A DNA stretch of 64,000 bases from Chryseobacterium indologenes (GTDB lineage Bacteria > Bacteroidota > Bacteroidia > Flavobacteriales > Weeksellaceae). Position numbers and translations under genes: made by a program. Positions 11,087 through 21,407 of this stretch are shown here, piece by piece. The notes under the pieces are model-generated. The model saw nothing but the letters and a program-made list of their open reading frames with translations. It did not search any database and had not been told where the DNA came from. The stretch is from NCBI GenBank assembly GCA_016025055.1, contig CP065590.1, positions 2,046,001 to 2,110,000 of the forward strand, in the 5' to 3' direction. Numbering within the stretch: the first letter of the stretch is position 1; the number at the start of each line of letters is the position of its first letter.

Positions 11087-12676
11087 TTGAAAACAATTAA
11101 TAAGATATCATTCAACGATATAGAAAGTATTCCTCAATTGGTAAAAGATTTTTTGAATCAACAAATTGAGGGGTTTGAAAATAAAACATTTTCTGTAGAT
11201 CATTTTCGTCAGCAGATCCATCTTAAAGGCGATTCGTCTTTATCATCAGAGCAGAGAAGAATATTGTCTGCGGTACTAGAAGAGCAGCTTTCGGAGCTTA
11301 CGCTTTCTTCAAAGCAAAAAGATAATGTGGCGGATCTTCAGCTTCCCAATACATTTACTGTTACTACAGGACATCAGTTGAACCTGTTTTCGGGACCTGT
11401 TTTCTTTGTCTATAAGATATTGCAGACGATAAAAACATGTACTTATCTCAAAGAAAATTTTCCGGACTTCAATTTTGTTCCGGTCTATTGGATGGCTTCA
11501 GAAGATCATGATTTTGCTGAAATCAACCATTTTAAAACAGAAAATCATTTCTACGAGATCAACGAGAAATCCGGTGGCCCGGTAGGCAGAATTCAAATCA
11601 GTGATACCTATTTTATTTCTGAGTTTGAAAAAGAATTTAAAGATTCTGTCTTCGGAACCGAATTGATTTTAATGCTTAAAGAAGCTTATAAAACCGGAAA
11701 TACTTTAACACAGGCGATCAGAATCCTGGTTAATAGACTTTTTTCTGAATTCGGACTTTTGATATTGGATGGTGATTCGAAAGAGCTTAAAGCTGAGATG
11801 AAAGAGATTTTTAAAGATGAGCTCCTGCATTTCAGCCTGCAAACACAATCCGAAGCCAAAGTAGATTTTCTGACTGAAAAATATGGTAAAGTTCAGGTAA
11901 ACCCCCGCGAAATTAATCTCTTTTACCTGTCAGATACAAGAGACAGGATTGAATTTAACGGTCAGAAATATATCGTTGTAGACAAAAATATTCAGTTTAC
12001 ACAAGAAGAAATACTGGCCGAGCTGGAAAACTACCCCGAAAGATTTAGCCCAAATGCATTGATGCGCCCGGTATATCAGGAAAAAATATTACCTAACCTG
12101 GCGTACATCGGCGGAAATGCCGAAATCATGTACTGGCTGGAACTGAAAGATTATTTTTCGAAAATTGAAATTCCTTTTCCGATTCTTATTCCCAGAAATT
12201 CCATGCTTTTTATAAAAGAAAAGACACTGGGGAAAATCCGGAAACTCGATCTCGGAATTGATGATTTCTTCCAGAACTTTGCCATCATAACCAACCGTAA
12301 GATTTTAAAGGATAATCATATTTTACCATTACTGGAAGAAAAAGAGCAGCTTCTGATCAATAATTTTTCTGAATTGAAAGCCACTGCAGAAATGACCGAA
12401 AGATCTTTTGGCAATATGGTAAAGGCCGAAGAAGTGAGACAGTTGAAATCATTTAAAAGAATGAAAAAACGTCTGCTTCATGCTGAAAAAATAAAACAGG
12501 CAGAGCTGCTGGAAAGACTTGAAAATCTGTTTTTAGACATACACCCTTCCGGTACATGGCAGGAAAGGGTCTACAACTTTAGCGTATTCTTTTCAGATTA
12601 CGGCTATTCATGGCTTGAAAATTGTTTGGAAGAAATGGTGGTTCAAGAATCCAAACTAATAATTGTTGCCATTTAA
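11087..12676 (+). CDS. bshC: Bacillithiol biosynthesis cysteine-adding enzyme BshC
   Basis: A 529-residue BshC, the putative ligase that adds cysteine to glucosaminyl-malate in the last step of bacillithiol synthesis. Family hallmarks are TGHQLNLFSGPVFFVYKI, the MASEDHDFAEI motif, and a C-terminal coiled coil (about residues 440-490) used for dimerisation. The reading frame has no upstream ATG; the TTG at 11087 gives a good N-terminus (KTINKISFNDIESIPQLVKDF) and is taken as the start. The gene implies bacillithiol is the low-molecular-weight thiol of this organism, as in other Flavobacteriia; bshA and bshB are not in this window. Confidence 0.93.
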   Translation: MKTINKISFNDIESIPQLVKDFLNQQIEGFENKTFSVDHFRQQIHLKGDSSLSSEQRRILSAVLEEQLSELTLSSKQKDNVADLQLPNTFTVTTGHQLNLFSGPVFFVYKILQTIKTCTYLKENFPDFNFVPVYWMASEDHDFAEINHFKTENHFYEINEKSGGPVGRIQISDTYFISEFEKEFKDSVFGTELILMLKEAYKTGNTLTQAIRILVNRLFSEFGLLILDGDSKELKAEMKEIFKDELLHFSLQTQSEAKVDFLTEKYGKVQVNPREINLFYLSDTRDRIEFNGQKYIVVDKNIQFTQEEILAELENYPERFSPNALMRPVYQEKILPNLAYIGGNAEIMYWLELKDYFSKIEIPFPILIPRNSMLFIKEKTLGKIRKLDLGIDDFFQNFAIITNRKILKDNHILPLLEEKEQLLINNFSELKATAEMTERSFGNMVKAEEVRQLKSFKRMKKRLLHAEKIKQAELLERLENLFLDIHPSGTWQERVYNFSVFFSDYGYSWLENCLEEMVVQESKLIIVAI

Positions 12677-12714
12677 TTTTAAAGGAGTATTTTTGTAAAT
12701 TATAATTATCGAAT

Positions 12715-14682
12715 ATGATAAAGAGGTTTTTTATTCTATCCAGTTTATGTATGGTTTTGGGAGTTTCAGCTCAGAAATCGCACACAGTTGTACAAGGTGA
12801 CAACCCTTACAACATTGCAAAGAAGTATGGAATGACTGTAGATGAATTGCTGAAGCTAAACCCTAAGCATAAAGATGGTAAGCTTGCTATCGGAGATGTT
12901 TTAACAATAAAATCCGATAAAGCAACAGCTCCTGTTGCTGCCAAAGCGGTTGTCGCTGAAAAAGTGAAAACAACTCCTGCCACGAGCGCTGCTTTGGGGA
13001 AAATTGTTTTACAACCCAAACAAACCATATACGGAATTACCAAGCAATACAGGATTTCTGAAACCGATTTAAGAAAGCTGAATCCTGAATTGGATTCTCA
13101 TATGAAAATCGGAGATGAAATTACGTTACCTCTTGCCAGTATCAAAAAATATGGTGACAGCCAGCAGGTTATTGCAGCGGAAAAACCGGCTGAAACAGTT
13201 GTTGAAAAACCAACAACCGTAATAACAACTAATACTGTTGCACCGGTAGAAGGAGAAACATACGTGATTCAGGCAAAAGATAATTATTACAGAATTACAA
13301 AACAATTTGGGATCAACCAACAGGATCTTTTTGCCTTAAATCCAGGGTTGGAGGAGAAAGGGTTAAAGCCTGGTGAAACCATTAAAATAAAAAAATCAAC
13401 ACCTGCCGCTGAATCAGTTGTAGCTGAACCTGAACCTGTAAATCCAAAAACAAAAGTAGATTCAGGCAATGACAGATCTTCATCTGCTTCCGGAAATGTG
13501 GTTGCAGGAGATGATTATGTAACCTATACGGTTCAGCAGGGAGATACAGTTTTCTCTATTGTCAACAGATTCGGAGTTTCAATTGATGATCTGATCGCAC
13601 TTAACCCCGAGCTTTCTCACGGATTAAAATCAGGAATGGTTTTGAAAATCAAAAAGCAGGATCCTGCTTACGTGAAGAAAAACGGTGATGCCCTAAGCGT
13701 AGTATTGATGCTTCCTTTCGGGTACAGTACCAATGAAACCCAATACAGAGGGATGGCTCTTGACTTTTTGACAGGTGCTAAACTGGCCATCGAAAGAAAT
13801 GCCAAAGGAGGGCAAAAACTTGATATCAAAGTAGTAGATTCAGGAAATGAAGCTTCATTTAAGAATTCTCTGACACAGATTAATCCTGAAAATACAGATC
13901 TTATTATAGGTCCTTTCTTCAAATCCAACGTAATAGACGTACTGGATTTTACTAAAAATCAAAAAATACCGGTAGTGGCACCATTTGCTAATACCCCGGA
14001 ACTTTATAACTACAGCAACCTGATCATTGTTGAAACCAATAATCAGACCTATGCTGACAAAATTGTTGAAGAAGTAAAAGCGGTCTATTCGGATCAGAAA
14101 ATATATGTGGTAGCAGACACTAAAAAAGAAAATGCCAACTACATCAAAGCCGGTCTTGAAAAGACGCTGAAAAATCCTAATGTTGTCATCGTTACCTCTC
14201 CGGCAGATATTCAGCTGGATCAGAATATGATGACAGGACAGGCTGCCCCTGTTATCGCTGTCTTAGCTAATGATGATATGGGTGACGCATTTGCAAACAA
14301 AGTCATTGCTCTTTCCAAAGAAGCTCAGGGAGTGAAAGCATTCAGTATGTTTTATGCACCTGTATTTGAAAAGAAAGTGGATGATCTGAGCCAAGCAAGC
14401 CTAGTATATCTGATGGATAGAAAGATCAACACAGACGGTAATTTTGAAAAAGAGATTCTTGCAGCTTATAAAAGCAAGTATTGCAAAATACCTCCTAAAT
14501 ATGCAATCGTAGGTTTCGATGTCGTGAATGATATGTTGACCAGGGAAAATAAAAAAGGAGAAATATTCAGACAGATGAACAAAGTACAGACGCAGCTTGC
14601 TACCAAGTTTGAGTTTGTAAAATCAAAGGCTAATGGTGCTTATGTAAACACCGGCTACAGAGTAATCAGGCTGGTTCCCTAG
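12715..14682 (+). CDS. Four-LysM protein fused to a periplasmic-binding (type 1) domain
   Basis: A 655-residue exported protein. After a signal peptide (1-19) come four LysM modules at about residues 23-66, 97-139, 182-226 and 269-313, separated by Ala/Pro/Val-rich linkers. LysM modules bind peptidoglycan. From about residue 325 to the end there is a type 1 periplasmic-binding fold (LMLPFGYSTNETQYRGMALDFLTGA, NTDLIIGPFFKSNV, PVVAPFANTPELY), as in LpoA/LivJ-like proteins. It is probably a periplasmic, wall-anchored protein; the ligand or partner of the PBP1 domain is unknown. By analogy with LpoA it could regulate wall synthesis, but that is inference. Confidence 0.85.
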   Translation: MIKRFFILSSLCMVLGVSAQKSHTVVQGDNPYNIAKKYGMTVDELLKLNPKHKDGKLAIGDVLTIKSDKATAPVAAKAVVAEKVKTTPATSAALGKIVLQPKQTIYGITKQYRISETDLRKLNPELDSHMKIGDEITLPLASIKKYGDSQQVIAAEKPAETVVEKPTTVITTNTVAPVEGETYVIQAKDNYYRITKQFGINQQDLFALNPGLEEKGLKPGETIKIKKSTPAAESVVAEPEPVNPKTKVDSGNDRSSSASGNVVAGDDYVTYTVQQGDTVFSIVNRFGVSIDDLIALNPELSHGLKSGMVLKIKKQDPAYVKKNGDALSVVLMLPFGYSTNETQYRGMALDFLTGAKLAIERNAKGGQKLDIKVVDSGNEASFKNSLTQINPENTDLIIGPFFKSNVIDVLDFTKNQKIPVVAPFANTPELYNYSNLIIVETNNQTYADKIVEEVKAVYSDQKIYVVADTKKENANYIKAGLEKTLKNPNVVIVTSPADIQLDQNMMTGQAAPVIAVLANDDMGDAFANKVIALSKEAQGVKAFSMFYAPVFEKKVDDLSQASLVYLMDRKINTDGNFEKEILAAYKSKYCKIPPKYAIVGFDVVNDMLTRENKKGEIFRQMNKVQTQLATKFEFVKSKANGAYVNTGYRVIRLVP

Positions 14683-14752
14683 ATGATTTATATCTGGTTA
14701 AAAGAATATTGTTTACATTATCATTATATTTGCATAATATTTAATTCAGTAC

Positions 14753-15628
14753 ATGAAAGCACTTGTATTTCCAGGGCAGGGTTCTCAGTTCGTAGGAATG
14801 GGAAAAGAATTGTATGATTCAAGAAAAGATATCAAAGATCTTATGGAATCAGCCAATGAAATTTTAGGTTTCGATATTCTTTCCATTATGTTTAACGGAA
14901 CGGATGCAGACCTGAAGAAAACAGAGGTTACCCAGCCTTCAATTTTTATACACTCGGTAGCAGCACTAAAAGCAGTAAACGGTCTTGGCGCTGAAATGGT
15001 GGCAGGACATTCATTAGGAGAGTTCTCAGCATTGGTTGCTAATGGCGTTTTATCTTTTGATGACGGTTTAAAACTGGTGTCAGAAAGAGCTAAGGCCATG
15101 CAGGAGGCTTGCGATGCCAATCCAAGTTCTATGGCTGCAATTTTAGGATTGGAAGATGCTAAAGTTGAAGAAATCTGTGCTCAGATCAGCGGAATTGTTG
15201 TTCCTGCTAACTACAACTGTCCGGGACAACTGGTGATTTCAGGAGAAACACCTGCGGTAGAAGAAGCTTGTATAAAACTTAAAGAAGCTGGAGCAAAAAG
15301 AGCTTTATTACTACCCGTAAACGGAGCTTTCCATTCACCATTGATGCAGCCGGCACAGGAAAGATTAGCGGCAGCTATTGAAAAAACAAAATTCAGAAAA
15401 GCCACTATTCCCGTATACCAGAATATTACGACTACTGCAGTAACCAATCCTGAGGAAATCAAGCAAAATCTGATTGACCAGCTTACAGGACCGGTAAAAT
15501 GGACTCAGTCTGTTCAGAATATGATCAAAGACGGAGCCTCCAATTTTATAGAAGTAGGACCAGGAAAAACCCTTCAGGGATTGATCAGAAAAATTGACGG
15601 ATCAGTAGAAGCTACTTCTGCAATCTAA
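14753..15628 (+). CDS. fabD: Malonyl-CoA:ACP transacylase
   Basis: A 291-residue FabD, which moves malonyl from CoA to acyl carrier protein for fatty-acid synthesis. The N-terminal FPGQGSQFVGMG loop and the nucleophile motif GHSLGE (Ser87) are intact, and NGAFHSPLM supplies the catalytic His. Length matches the family. A TATATTTG box at 14725-14732 is a plausible promoter -7 element. The GHMP kinase gene starts 8 bp after the stop and is likely co-transcribed. Confidence 0.96.
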   Translation: MKALVFPGQGSQFVGMGKELYDSRKDIKDLMESANEILGFDILSIMFNGTDADLKKTEVTQPSIFIHSVAALKAVNGLGAEMVAGHSLGEFSALVANGVLSFDDGLKLVSERAKAMQEACDANPSSMAAILGLEDAKVEEICAQISGIVVPANYNCPGQLVISGETPAVEEACIKLKEAGAKRALLLPVNGAFHSPLMQPAQERLAAAIEKTKFRKATIPVYQNITTTAVTNPEEIKQNLIDQLTGPVKWTQSVQNMIKDGASNFIEVGPGKTLQGLIRKIDGSVEATSAI

Positions 15629-15636
15629 ATAAAAAT

Positions 15637-16542
15637 ATGAACGCGATTTTTTCACCGGGAAAGCTTATGCTTACTTCAGAATATTTCGCAATAGATGGAG
15701 CTCTTGTCTTAGCGGTACCAACCAGGCTGGGACAAGAGTTTTTTTTTGAAGAAAGGGAAGATAAAAAATCTTTAATTCTTTGGGAAGCCTACCATCAGGA
15801 CAAATTATGGTTAAGAGCTGTCATAGACTATAACAACTGGCAGATTGTAGAAACCAATATCCCTTCAAGTGCTGAATTTATTCTAAAAACATTATACAAT
15901 GTTCAGCAACTTTCTACCACAAGATTTAAAAGCGATCTCAGTTATCATTTAAAAACAAATCTTCAGTTTCCTGCTGACTATGGTCTTGGGAGTAGCTCTA
16001 CCCTGATGAATAATCTTGGCGAATGGGCAGATATCAACCCTTTTCACCTGAATTCAATCAGTCTTGGAGGGAGCGGATATGATATTGCCGTTGCAAAAGA
16101 GAAATCTGCTATCCTTTTTCAAAATAAACCTGAGATCAGATATGAAAAAGTAGATTTTAATCCTCCTTTTAAAAATGAGCTGATATTTATTCACTTAAAT
16201 CAAAAGCAAGACAGCAGAGAAGGAATCACTCTTTACAAGTCGAAAAATAAATCACCGGAATTGATTAATGAATTTTCAGATATCACAAAGAAAATTTTAT
16301 TATGCAATGAATTGGAAAGTTTTTCTGAATTAATGATGATTCATGAACGTAAAATTGCAGATTTTCTTGAAATACTCACAGTTAGAGAAAAGCTATTCTC
16401 TGATTGTCCTTCCTTTGTCAAAAGTTTAGGCGCATGGGGTGGAGATTTCGTGATGAGTGCCAAATTTGGGGGCTTTAAAGACTATTTTTGGGAGAAAGGA
16501 TTTACAACCGTTTTTGAATGGCCTGAAATAATCGGCTTATAG
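15637..16542 (+). CDS. GYDIA-family GHMP kinase
   Basis: A 301-residue small-molecule kinase of the GHMP superfamily. It shows motif 1 (FSPGKLMLTSEYFAIDGA), the phosphate-binding loop ADYGLGSSSTL, and the SLGGSGYDIAVA signature that names the GYDIA subfamily found in Bacteroidota. It is related to mevalonate and phosphomevalonate kinases, so an isoprenoid-pathway role is possible, but the substrate is not shown by the sequence. It lies directly after fabD in the same orientation. Confidence 0.88.
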   Translation: MNAIFSPGKLMLTSEYFAIDGALVLAVPTRLGQEFFFEEREDKKSLILWEAYHQDKLWLRAVIDYNNWQIVETNIPSSAEFILKTLYNVQQLSTTRFKSDLSYHLKTNLQFPADYGLGSSSTLMNNLGEWADINPFHLNSISLGGSGYDIAVAKEKSAILFQNKPEIRYEKVDFNPPFKNELIFIHLNQKQDSREGITLYKSKNKSPELINEFSDITKKILLCNELESFSELMMIHERKIADFLEILTVREKLFSDCPSFVKSLGAWGGDFVMSAKFGGFKDYFWEKGFTTVFEWPEIIGL

Positions 16543-16626
16543 TCAGTATCTTACAATCCTGTTTTTTTATTTGTCATTCTGACTTATATCAGTATATTTA
16601 AACCGTCTTTAACAAATAATTAATAT

Positions 16627-16634
16627 TATTTTTG
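16627..16634 (+). promoter_or_regulatory. Candidate -7 box of pckA
   Basis: TATTTTTG fits the Bacteroidota TAnnTTTG element, 35 bp before the pckA ATG. No good -33 TTG lies at the right distance, so support is weak. Confidence 0.4.
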
Positions 16635-16669
16635 TTGAACTCAATAAAGAAATAGAAAATATAAGTAAA

Positions 16670-18286
16670 ATGAAAAACACTAAAATCATCCAGGATTTAG
16701 AAAAATTGGGGATTAAAGGAAACTATGAAGTGGTGTATAATCCTTCTTACGAAGAATTGTACCAGGCTGAAGTTTCTCCTGAAAATCAAGGATTTGAGAA
16801 AGCTGAGCTTACAGAGTCTGGCGCGGTATCGGTAAAAACAGGAATTTTCACAGGTCGTTCACCTAAAGACAGATATATTGTTCAGGATGATGTTACAAGA
16901 GATACAATTTTCTGGGATGGTAAAGTAAATTTACCAACTACATCAGAAATTTTCGGTTCTTGTAAAGAATTAGTGCTGAACCAGCTTGCTGAAGCTAAGA
17001 AAATTTATGTAGTTGATGCTTTCTGCGGAACCAACGCAGATACAAGACTTAAAGTAAGATTTATCGTGGAAGTAGCATGGCAGGCGCATTTCGTTACTAA
17101 TATGTTCATTCGTCCTTCTCATTATGAGCTTGAAAACTTCGGAGAACCTGATTTCACGGTAATCAACGGATCAAAAACAACAAATCCAAACTGGGAAGCT
17201 CAGGGATTAAACTCCGAAAACTTCATCATGTTCAACCTTACTGAAAAACTACAAATCATCGGTGGTACATGGTACGGAGGTGAAATGAAGAAAGGAATGT
17301 TTGCCATGATGAACTATTACCTTCCATTAAAGGGTATGGCTTCCATGCACTGTTCTGCAAATGTTGGAGAAAAAGGAGATGTAGCTTTATTCTTTGGTCT
17401 TTCAGGAACAGGGAAAACAACATTATCTGCTGATCCTAAAAGATACCTTATCGGTGACGATGAGCATGGATGGGATAACAACGGAGTATTCAACTATGAG
17501 GGAGGATGCTACGCTAAAGTTATTGACCTGTCAGAAGAAAAAGAACCGGATATTTTCAGAGCCATCAAAAGAGATGCTCTTCTTGAAAATGTTGTGGTAA
17601 ACAATGGTGTTGCTGATTATAAAGACGGATCTATTACTGAAAATACGAGAGTTTCTTATCCAATCTATCATATTAACAAAATTGTATTGCCATCTAAAGC
17701 AGGACATGCGAAAAAGATCGTTTATCTTTCTGCAGATGCTTTCGGGGTATTGCCTCCGGTTTCCATCTTGAATGAAGATCAGGCACAATATCATTTCCTT
17801 TGTGGCTACACTTCTAAATTAGCAGGAACTGAAAGAGGAATTACTGAGCCTCAACCATCTTTCTCACCTGCATTTGGTGAAGCATTCCTTACATTACACC
17901 CAACAATGTACTCTAAAACATTGATCGGTAAAATGAAAGAACACGGTGCTAAAGCATATTTAGTGAATACAGGCTGGAATGGTACAGGAAAGAGAATTTC
18001 TCTGAAAGATACCAGAGCGATCATTGATGCAATTATTGACGGTTCTATTGATAATGCACCAAAAACTCAGGTTCCCATCATGAATCTTGAAATTCCTACA
18101 GAGCTTCCAAACGTTTCTACAGGTATTTTAGATCCTAGAGATACATACGAGAATACTACAGACTGGGAAGAAAAAGCAAAAGATCTTGCTTCAAGATATA
18201 TCAAAAACTTCGAGCAGTATTGTGATACAGAAGAAGGAAAAAGATTAATCCCTTCAGGGCCTCAATTGCAGGAACAAACAATCTAA
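16670..18286 (+). CDS. pckA: Phosphoenolpyruvate carboxykinase (ATP)
   Basis: A 538-residue ATP-dependent PEP carboxykinase, interconverting oxaloacetate and PEP at the entry to gluconeogenesis. Signatures seen are [11 protein letters not shown], the kinase-1a P-loop [14 protein letters not shown] (about residues 243-256), LIGDDEHGW (metal binding), and [14 protein letters not shown]. Full length and intact. It appears to be a single-gene unit, with its own terminator 20 bp downstream. Confidence 0.97.
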   Translation: MKNTKIIQDLEKLGIKGNYEVVYNPSYEELYQAEVSPENQGFEKAELTESGAVSVKTGIFTGRSPKDRYIVQDDVTRDTIFWDGKVNLPTTSEIFGSCKELVLNQLAEAKKIYVVDAFCGTNADTRLKVRFIVEVAWQAHFVTNMFIRPSHYELENFGEPDFTVINGSKTTNPNWEAQGLNSENFIMFNLTEKLQIIGGTWYGGEMKKGMFAMMNYYLPLKGMASMHCSANVGEKGDVALFFGLSGTGKTTLSADPKRYLIGDDEHGWDNNGVFNYEGGCYAKVIDLSEEKEPDIFRAIKRDALLENVVVNNGVADYKDGSITENTRVSYPIYHINKIVLPSKAGHAKKIVYLSADAFGVLPPVSILNEDQAQYHFLCGYTSKLAGTERGITEPQPSFSPAFGEAFLTLHPTMYSKTLIGKMKEHGAKAYLVNTGWNGTGKRISLKDTRAIIDAIIDGSIDNAPKTQVPIMNLEIPTELPNVSTGILDPRDTYENTTDWEEKAKDLASRYIKNFEQYCDTEEGKRLIPSGPQLQEQTI

Positions 18287-18305
18287 TAAGATTATAAGAC
18301 ATAGG

Positions 18306-18333
18306 AAAGCCTCATCAACGATGAGGCTTTTTT
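18306..18333 (+). terminator. Rho-independent terminator after pckA
   Basis: A 10-bp perfect stem AAAGCCTCAT / ATGAGGCTTT with loop CAACG, followed by T residues. Confidence 0.92.
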
Positions 18334-18475
18334 ATTTTTACTCTCGCTGATTAAGCTGATTTTGCAGATGTTTGGGGAAAAAATATGAAACCCTATAAAA
18401 ATAAGATCTGCGTAATCTGTAAAATCTGCGAGCAAAATAGTTATATATTATAAAATCTGAAGATTCATCATTTGG

Positions 18476-18883
18476 TTATTTCAGACTGAGAATGGCCAAT
18501 CTGTATCCATCCATCCCGAATCCGGATAAAACCGCATCAGTATTAGCTGCTGTCACAGATTTCTGCCTGAACTCTTCTCTTTTGTAGATATTACTGATGT
18601 GAACTTCCACCTTAGGTTTTCGTATGTTTTTTAAACAATCTGCTATAGCATAGGAATAATGGGTAAAAGCTCCGGGATTAATAACCACAGCATCAAAATC
18701 ATCTTGCTGAAGTCTGTTGATCAGTTCTCCCTCAATATTAGACTGATAATATTTTAATTCATAACCAGGAAACTCAGATTGTAAGGTTTCCATACAGGTC
18801 TCCATGGAGATTGTACCATAAATTTCCGGTTCTCTGGTGCCTAAAAGATTCAAATTAGGCCCGTTAATAATCAAAACTTTCAT
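18476..18883 (-). CDS. aroQ: Type II 3-dehydroquinate dehydratase
   Basis: A 135-residue AroQ, converting 3-dehydroquinate to 3-dehydroshikimate in the shikimate pathway. Seen are the N-terminal INGPNLNLLGTREPEIYG loop with the catalytic Tyr and Arg, VINPGAFTHYSYAI, and EVHISNIYKREEFR with the catalytic His. Length is at the short end of the family but complete. It lies 30 bp downstream of the AraC-type regulator on the same strand. Confidence 0.95.
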   Translation of the reverse strand: MKVLIINGPNLNLLGTREPEIYGTISMETCMETLQSEFPGYELKYYQSNIEGELINRLQQDDFDAVVINPGAFTHYSYAIADCLKNIRKPKVEVHISNIYKREEFRQKSVTAANTDAVLSGFGMDGYRLAILSLK

Positions 18884-18913
18884 ATAAAAAATTTACCCAA
18901 AGATAAATATTTT

Positions 18914-19912
18914 CTACTGATCTTGATTATCAACAGTGTTCACGTTTTGCTGGATGTATTCTGATGGGGTAATTCCTTCGATCTGTTTAAAAACTCGGTT
19001 AAATGTCGATTGATTAGAAAATCCTGCCTCAGTATAGATGTACATTAAAGTAGCCTTTTGGAAATCTGTTTCCGTAAACAGTTTTTTTACATGATTAATT
19101 CTGTAGGTATTAAGGTAGGTACTGAAATTTGGATAGCCTTTATAACGGATAGCTTTGGAGATATAAGCACTATTAACTTCTAAAACTACACTCAATCTTG
19201 AAAGATTCAGTTTGGTATCTTTAAACAGCATATCCTGAGTCATAGCGGATTCGATTTTTTCAAACAATTTCTCAAAAGCTTCGCTATCTGCTGACTCTGC
19301 TGCTGTTTTAATAACCACTTCAGTTGGGTCTTCTTTATTAATTATGAGAGCATCCTCTGCATAGATATTATCCAATGTTTCCGGCTTTTTAATTTTGTCT
19401 TTATAATAAATGAGTAAAAAGACCACCGAAATGTTGGAGATAAATAATAAGGTATCATTGAACTTAACTTCTTCCTGTGTATGCTTGGGAAGATTAAAAC
19501 TGAAATGATTGGCGACTACACTTACTGCCACAATTGTAACCACCACATATAAGGTATATAATAATACTTCCTTATTTGAAAAAAAAATATAAGCACCCAA
19601 TGGAATGGGAAGTAATATGGAAAAACTAGCCACAGAATTTTCCCAAAAGGACAGTATAATATAGAAACTGTAAATGGGAACAGAAATCAGAAAAGTATGG
19701 ACCAGTAAATCGGGTGAAAGCCTTTTCCGGGTAAAAACATAAGGACAGCTGAGAAGCAATAACCCCGCAACCAGATACCATGACATTATAGTGTCATGAA
19801 TAAAAAATGCAAAGATGACAATATAAACAGCAATTATGAAAGTCATAAGCGCTACATATCTGTCCATCAATTCAAGTTTCAATTTTCTTATTTGTTCTTT
19901 TCTGGCACTCAA
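18914..19912 (-). CDS. Membrane-anchored AraC-family transcriptional regulator
   Basis: A 332-residue protein. The first 180 residues hold about five or six hydrophobic membrane segments (for example ALMTFIIAVYIVIFAFFI and LLFISNISVVFLLIYY). A linker follows, and a C-terminal AraC/XylS DNA-binding domain occupies about residues 225-320, with NRVFKQIEGITPSEYI as its end signature and YTEAGFSNQSTFNRVFK as the second helix-turn-helix. The design suggests signal sensing at the inner membrane coupled directly to transcription. Targets are unknown; aroQ follows but may simply share the transcript. Confidence 0.88.
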   Translation of the reverse strand: MSARKEQIRKLKLELMDRYVALMTFIIAVYIVIFAFFIHDTIMSWYLVAGLLLLSCPYVFTRKRLSPDLLVHTFLISVPIYSFYIILSFWENSVASFSILLPIPLGAYIFFSNKEVLLYTLYVVVTIVAVSVVANHFSFNLPKHTQEEVKFNDTLLFISNISVVFLLIYYKDKIKKPETLDNIYAEDALIINKEDPTEVVIKTAAESADSEAFEKLFEKIESAMTQDMLFKDTKLNLSRLSVVLEVNSAYISKAIRYKGYPNFSTYLNTYRINHVKKLFTETDFQKATLMYIYTEAGFSNQSTFNRVFKQIEGITPSEYIQQNVNTVDNQDQ

Positions 19913-20411
19913 TATAACAGTTCAAATTATTTTTTATTCACCATATCTAACTGATTTCTCAAAATTCATTTATATAAAGTATTGGTTTTTAATTATGTAT
20001 AAACTTTAAGTCATTTTCTGGATTCTCATTGATGCTTTAATTTTTTCAGCGGTTGTAAACTATAACTTTGCAACCGGGCGATGAAAAAAACAAAAATGAA
20101 TTAAAAATTTTCTACCAACCAATTCTTCAATTTTCTTAAAACAAGCTTTTTTTTCCATAGCCTGTAACAATATTTTACATTCCAAGCCTGAAATGTAACA
20201 ATGTTAATTTTAGCTAAAATATAGAAAAAAGTACAAAGCTGCTTCACCAATAACAATTCTTTTTTTGTGAGTTATTATGGTAAGCTTATCACTCTTGCCT
20301 GTTATATATGTGAAGATTTGGAGTTGTTTTAATAATCAATTGCCGTAGTAAAGGGACGGCAGACCTGCTAAGGGTCAGTAAGTATTGAATGATATAAAGA
20401 TATAATTAAGG
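19913..20411. other. Intergenic region with hairpins before the secreted-protein genes
   Basis: About 500 bp between the divergent regulator and the gene at 20412. It holds a TAACTTTGC box at about 20064-20072 inside a GGTTG...CAACC inverted repeat. Near the gene there are two adjacent hairpins, TGCCGT/ACGGCA (20341-20361) and GACC/GGTC (20362-20376), which would form a structured 5' leader. No known riboswitch core is recognised and no gene is evident. Confidence 0.45.
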
Positions 20412-21371
20412 ATGAAAAAAATTATTTTTAGTATTGCAGTCTTCTGCAGTATGATTACTATGACTTGGGGACAAGTTGGAATCGGAACAGCCACACCAAG
20501 AGGGGCTTTGGATATTAACAAGCCTACCACCAATACCTTTGGGTTAGTACTTCCTACTAATTCAGAAACTGGAAATATTATCAATCCTCAGGGAGGAAAC
20601 GTTGCTGCCGGAACCATTATATATGATTCTTCTCAGAATTGTATCAGACTCTACAGAACAAGCGGTTGGTCGCAATGTTTGTCTGATGCAGCAGAGAGAC
20701 CTGAAGTTGCGCGTGTTGCTTCCTGGTCCACATTTTCTATTGGAAGCTCCAATCTGAGTACTTTCAATTCTCAACTTAACAGTGCTAACAATTACAGTGC
20801 CTTCGGAACTTATAAAGATGTTTCCGGATTCGAGTTTACTACTATTACTTCAAGTCTGGCAAGTACCTCAGTTGAAAGCCTGCTGGCTAATTTTGATATT
20901 ATCAGTACGGGAACCGGTGCTAATATGAATGCAAATGATGCCGCCAAAATTAAAGAATATGTTGATAGAGGAGGAATTGCCATTATTATGCTAGATAATA
21001 CTATTGGAACCAATCTCCTTCAGGCTTTTGAAGGTACTGGAACTGTAACTACGGGAACAATTAATGGAAGAAGTACAACAGATAATATCAATAACGGGAT
21101 TTTTGGCGATGCCAGAGATGTGGTTTTAGCAGGTGTACCCGGTTCCGGCAGGATACAAACATCTCAACTCCCTACCGGCAGTAAACTTCTTGCCAGTGAA
21201 GGCGGTACTAATGCCGGAGTATGGATTTCAGGAGCTAATGGTAGAGCTATTTTCGTTTGGGATGAAGGAGTTTTCCGTGCTTCTGATGTTGAAGGAACTG
21301 CAATTGATACAAACCAGGAAAAATTTTTACACAATATAATGGCCTATGCCTTAAATAAAATAGGATCATAA
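20412..21371 (+). CDS. Secreted protein with GIGT repeat-type N-terminus (paralogue 1)
   Basis: A 319-residue exported protein with a signal peptide (about 1-20). Next comes the Bacteroidota surface motif QVGIGTATPRGALDINKP, then a short cap with CIRLYRTSGWSQC. From about residue 100 onward the sequence resembles an alpha/beta, glutamine-amidotransferase-like fold (AKIKEYVDRGGIAIIML; GRAIFVWDEGVFRA). It is similar along its whole length to the next gene. No catalytic triad could be assigned. The function is unknown; a cell-surface or secreted location is inferred from the signal peptide. Confidence 0.75.
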   Translation: MKKIIFSIAVFCSMITMTWGQVGIGTATPRGALDINKPTTNTFGLVLPTNSETGNIINPQGGNVAAGTIIYDSSQNCIRLYRTSGWSQCLSDAAERPEVARVASWSTFSIGSSNLSTFNSQLNSANNYSAFGTYKDVSGFEFTTITSSLASTSVESLLANFDIISTGTGANMNANDAAKIKEYVDRGGIAIIMLDNTIGTNLLQAFEGTGTVTTGTINGRSTTDNINNGIFGDARDVVLAGVPGSGRIQTSQLPTGSKLLASEGGTNAGVWISGANGRAIFVWDEGVFRASDVEGTAIDTNQEKFLHNIMAYALNKIGS

Positions 21372-21407
21372 TCCCTTTAGATCCTTCAATTATACGATAG
21401 ACAAGAA

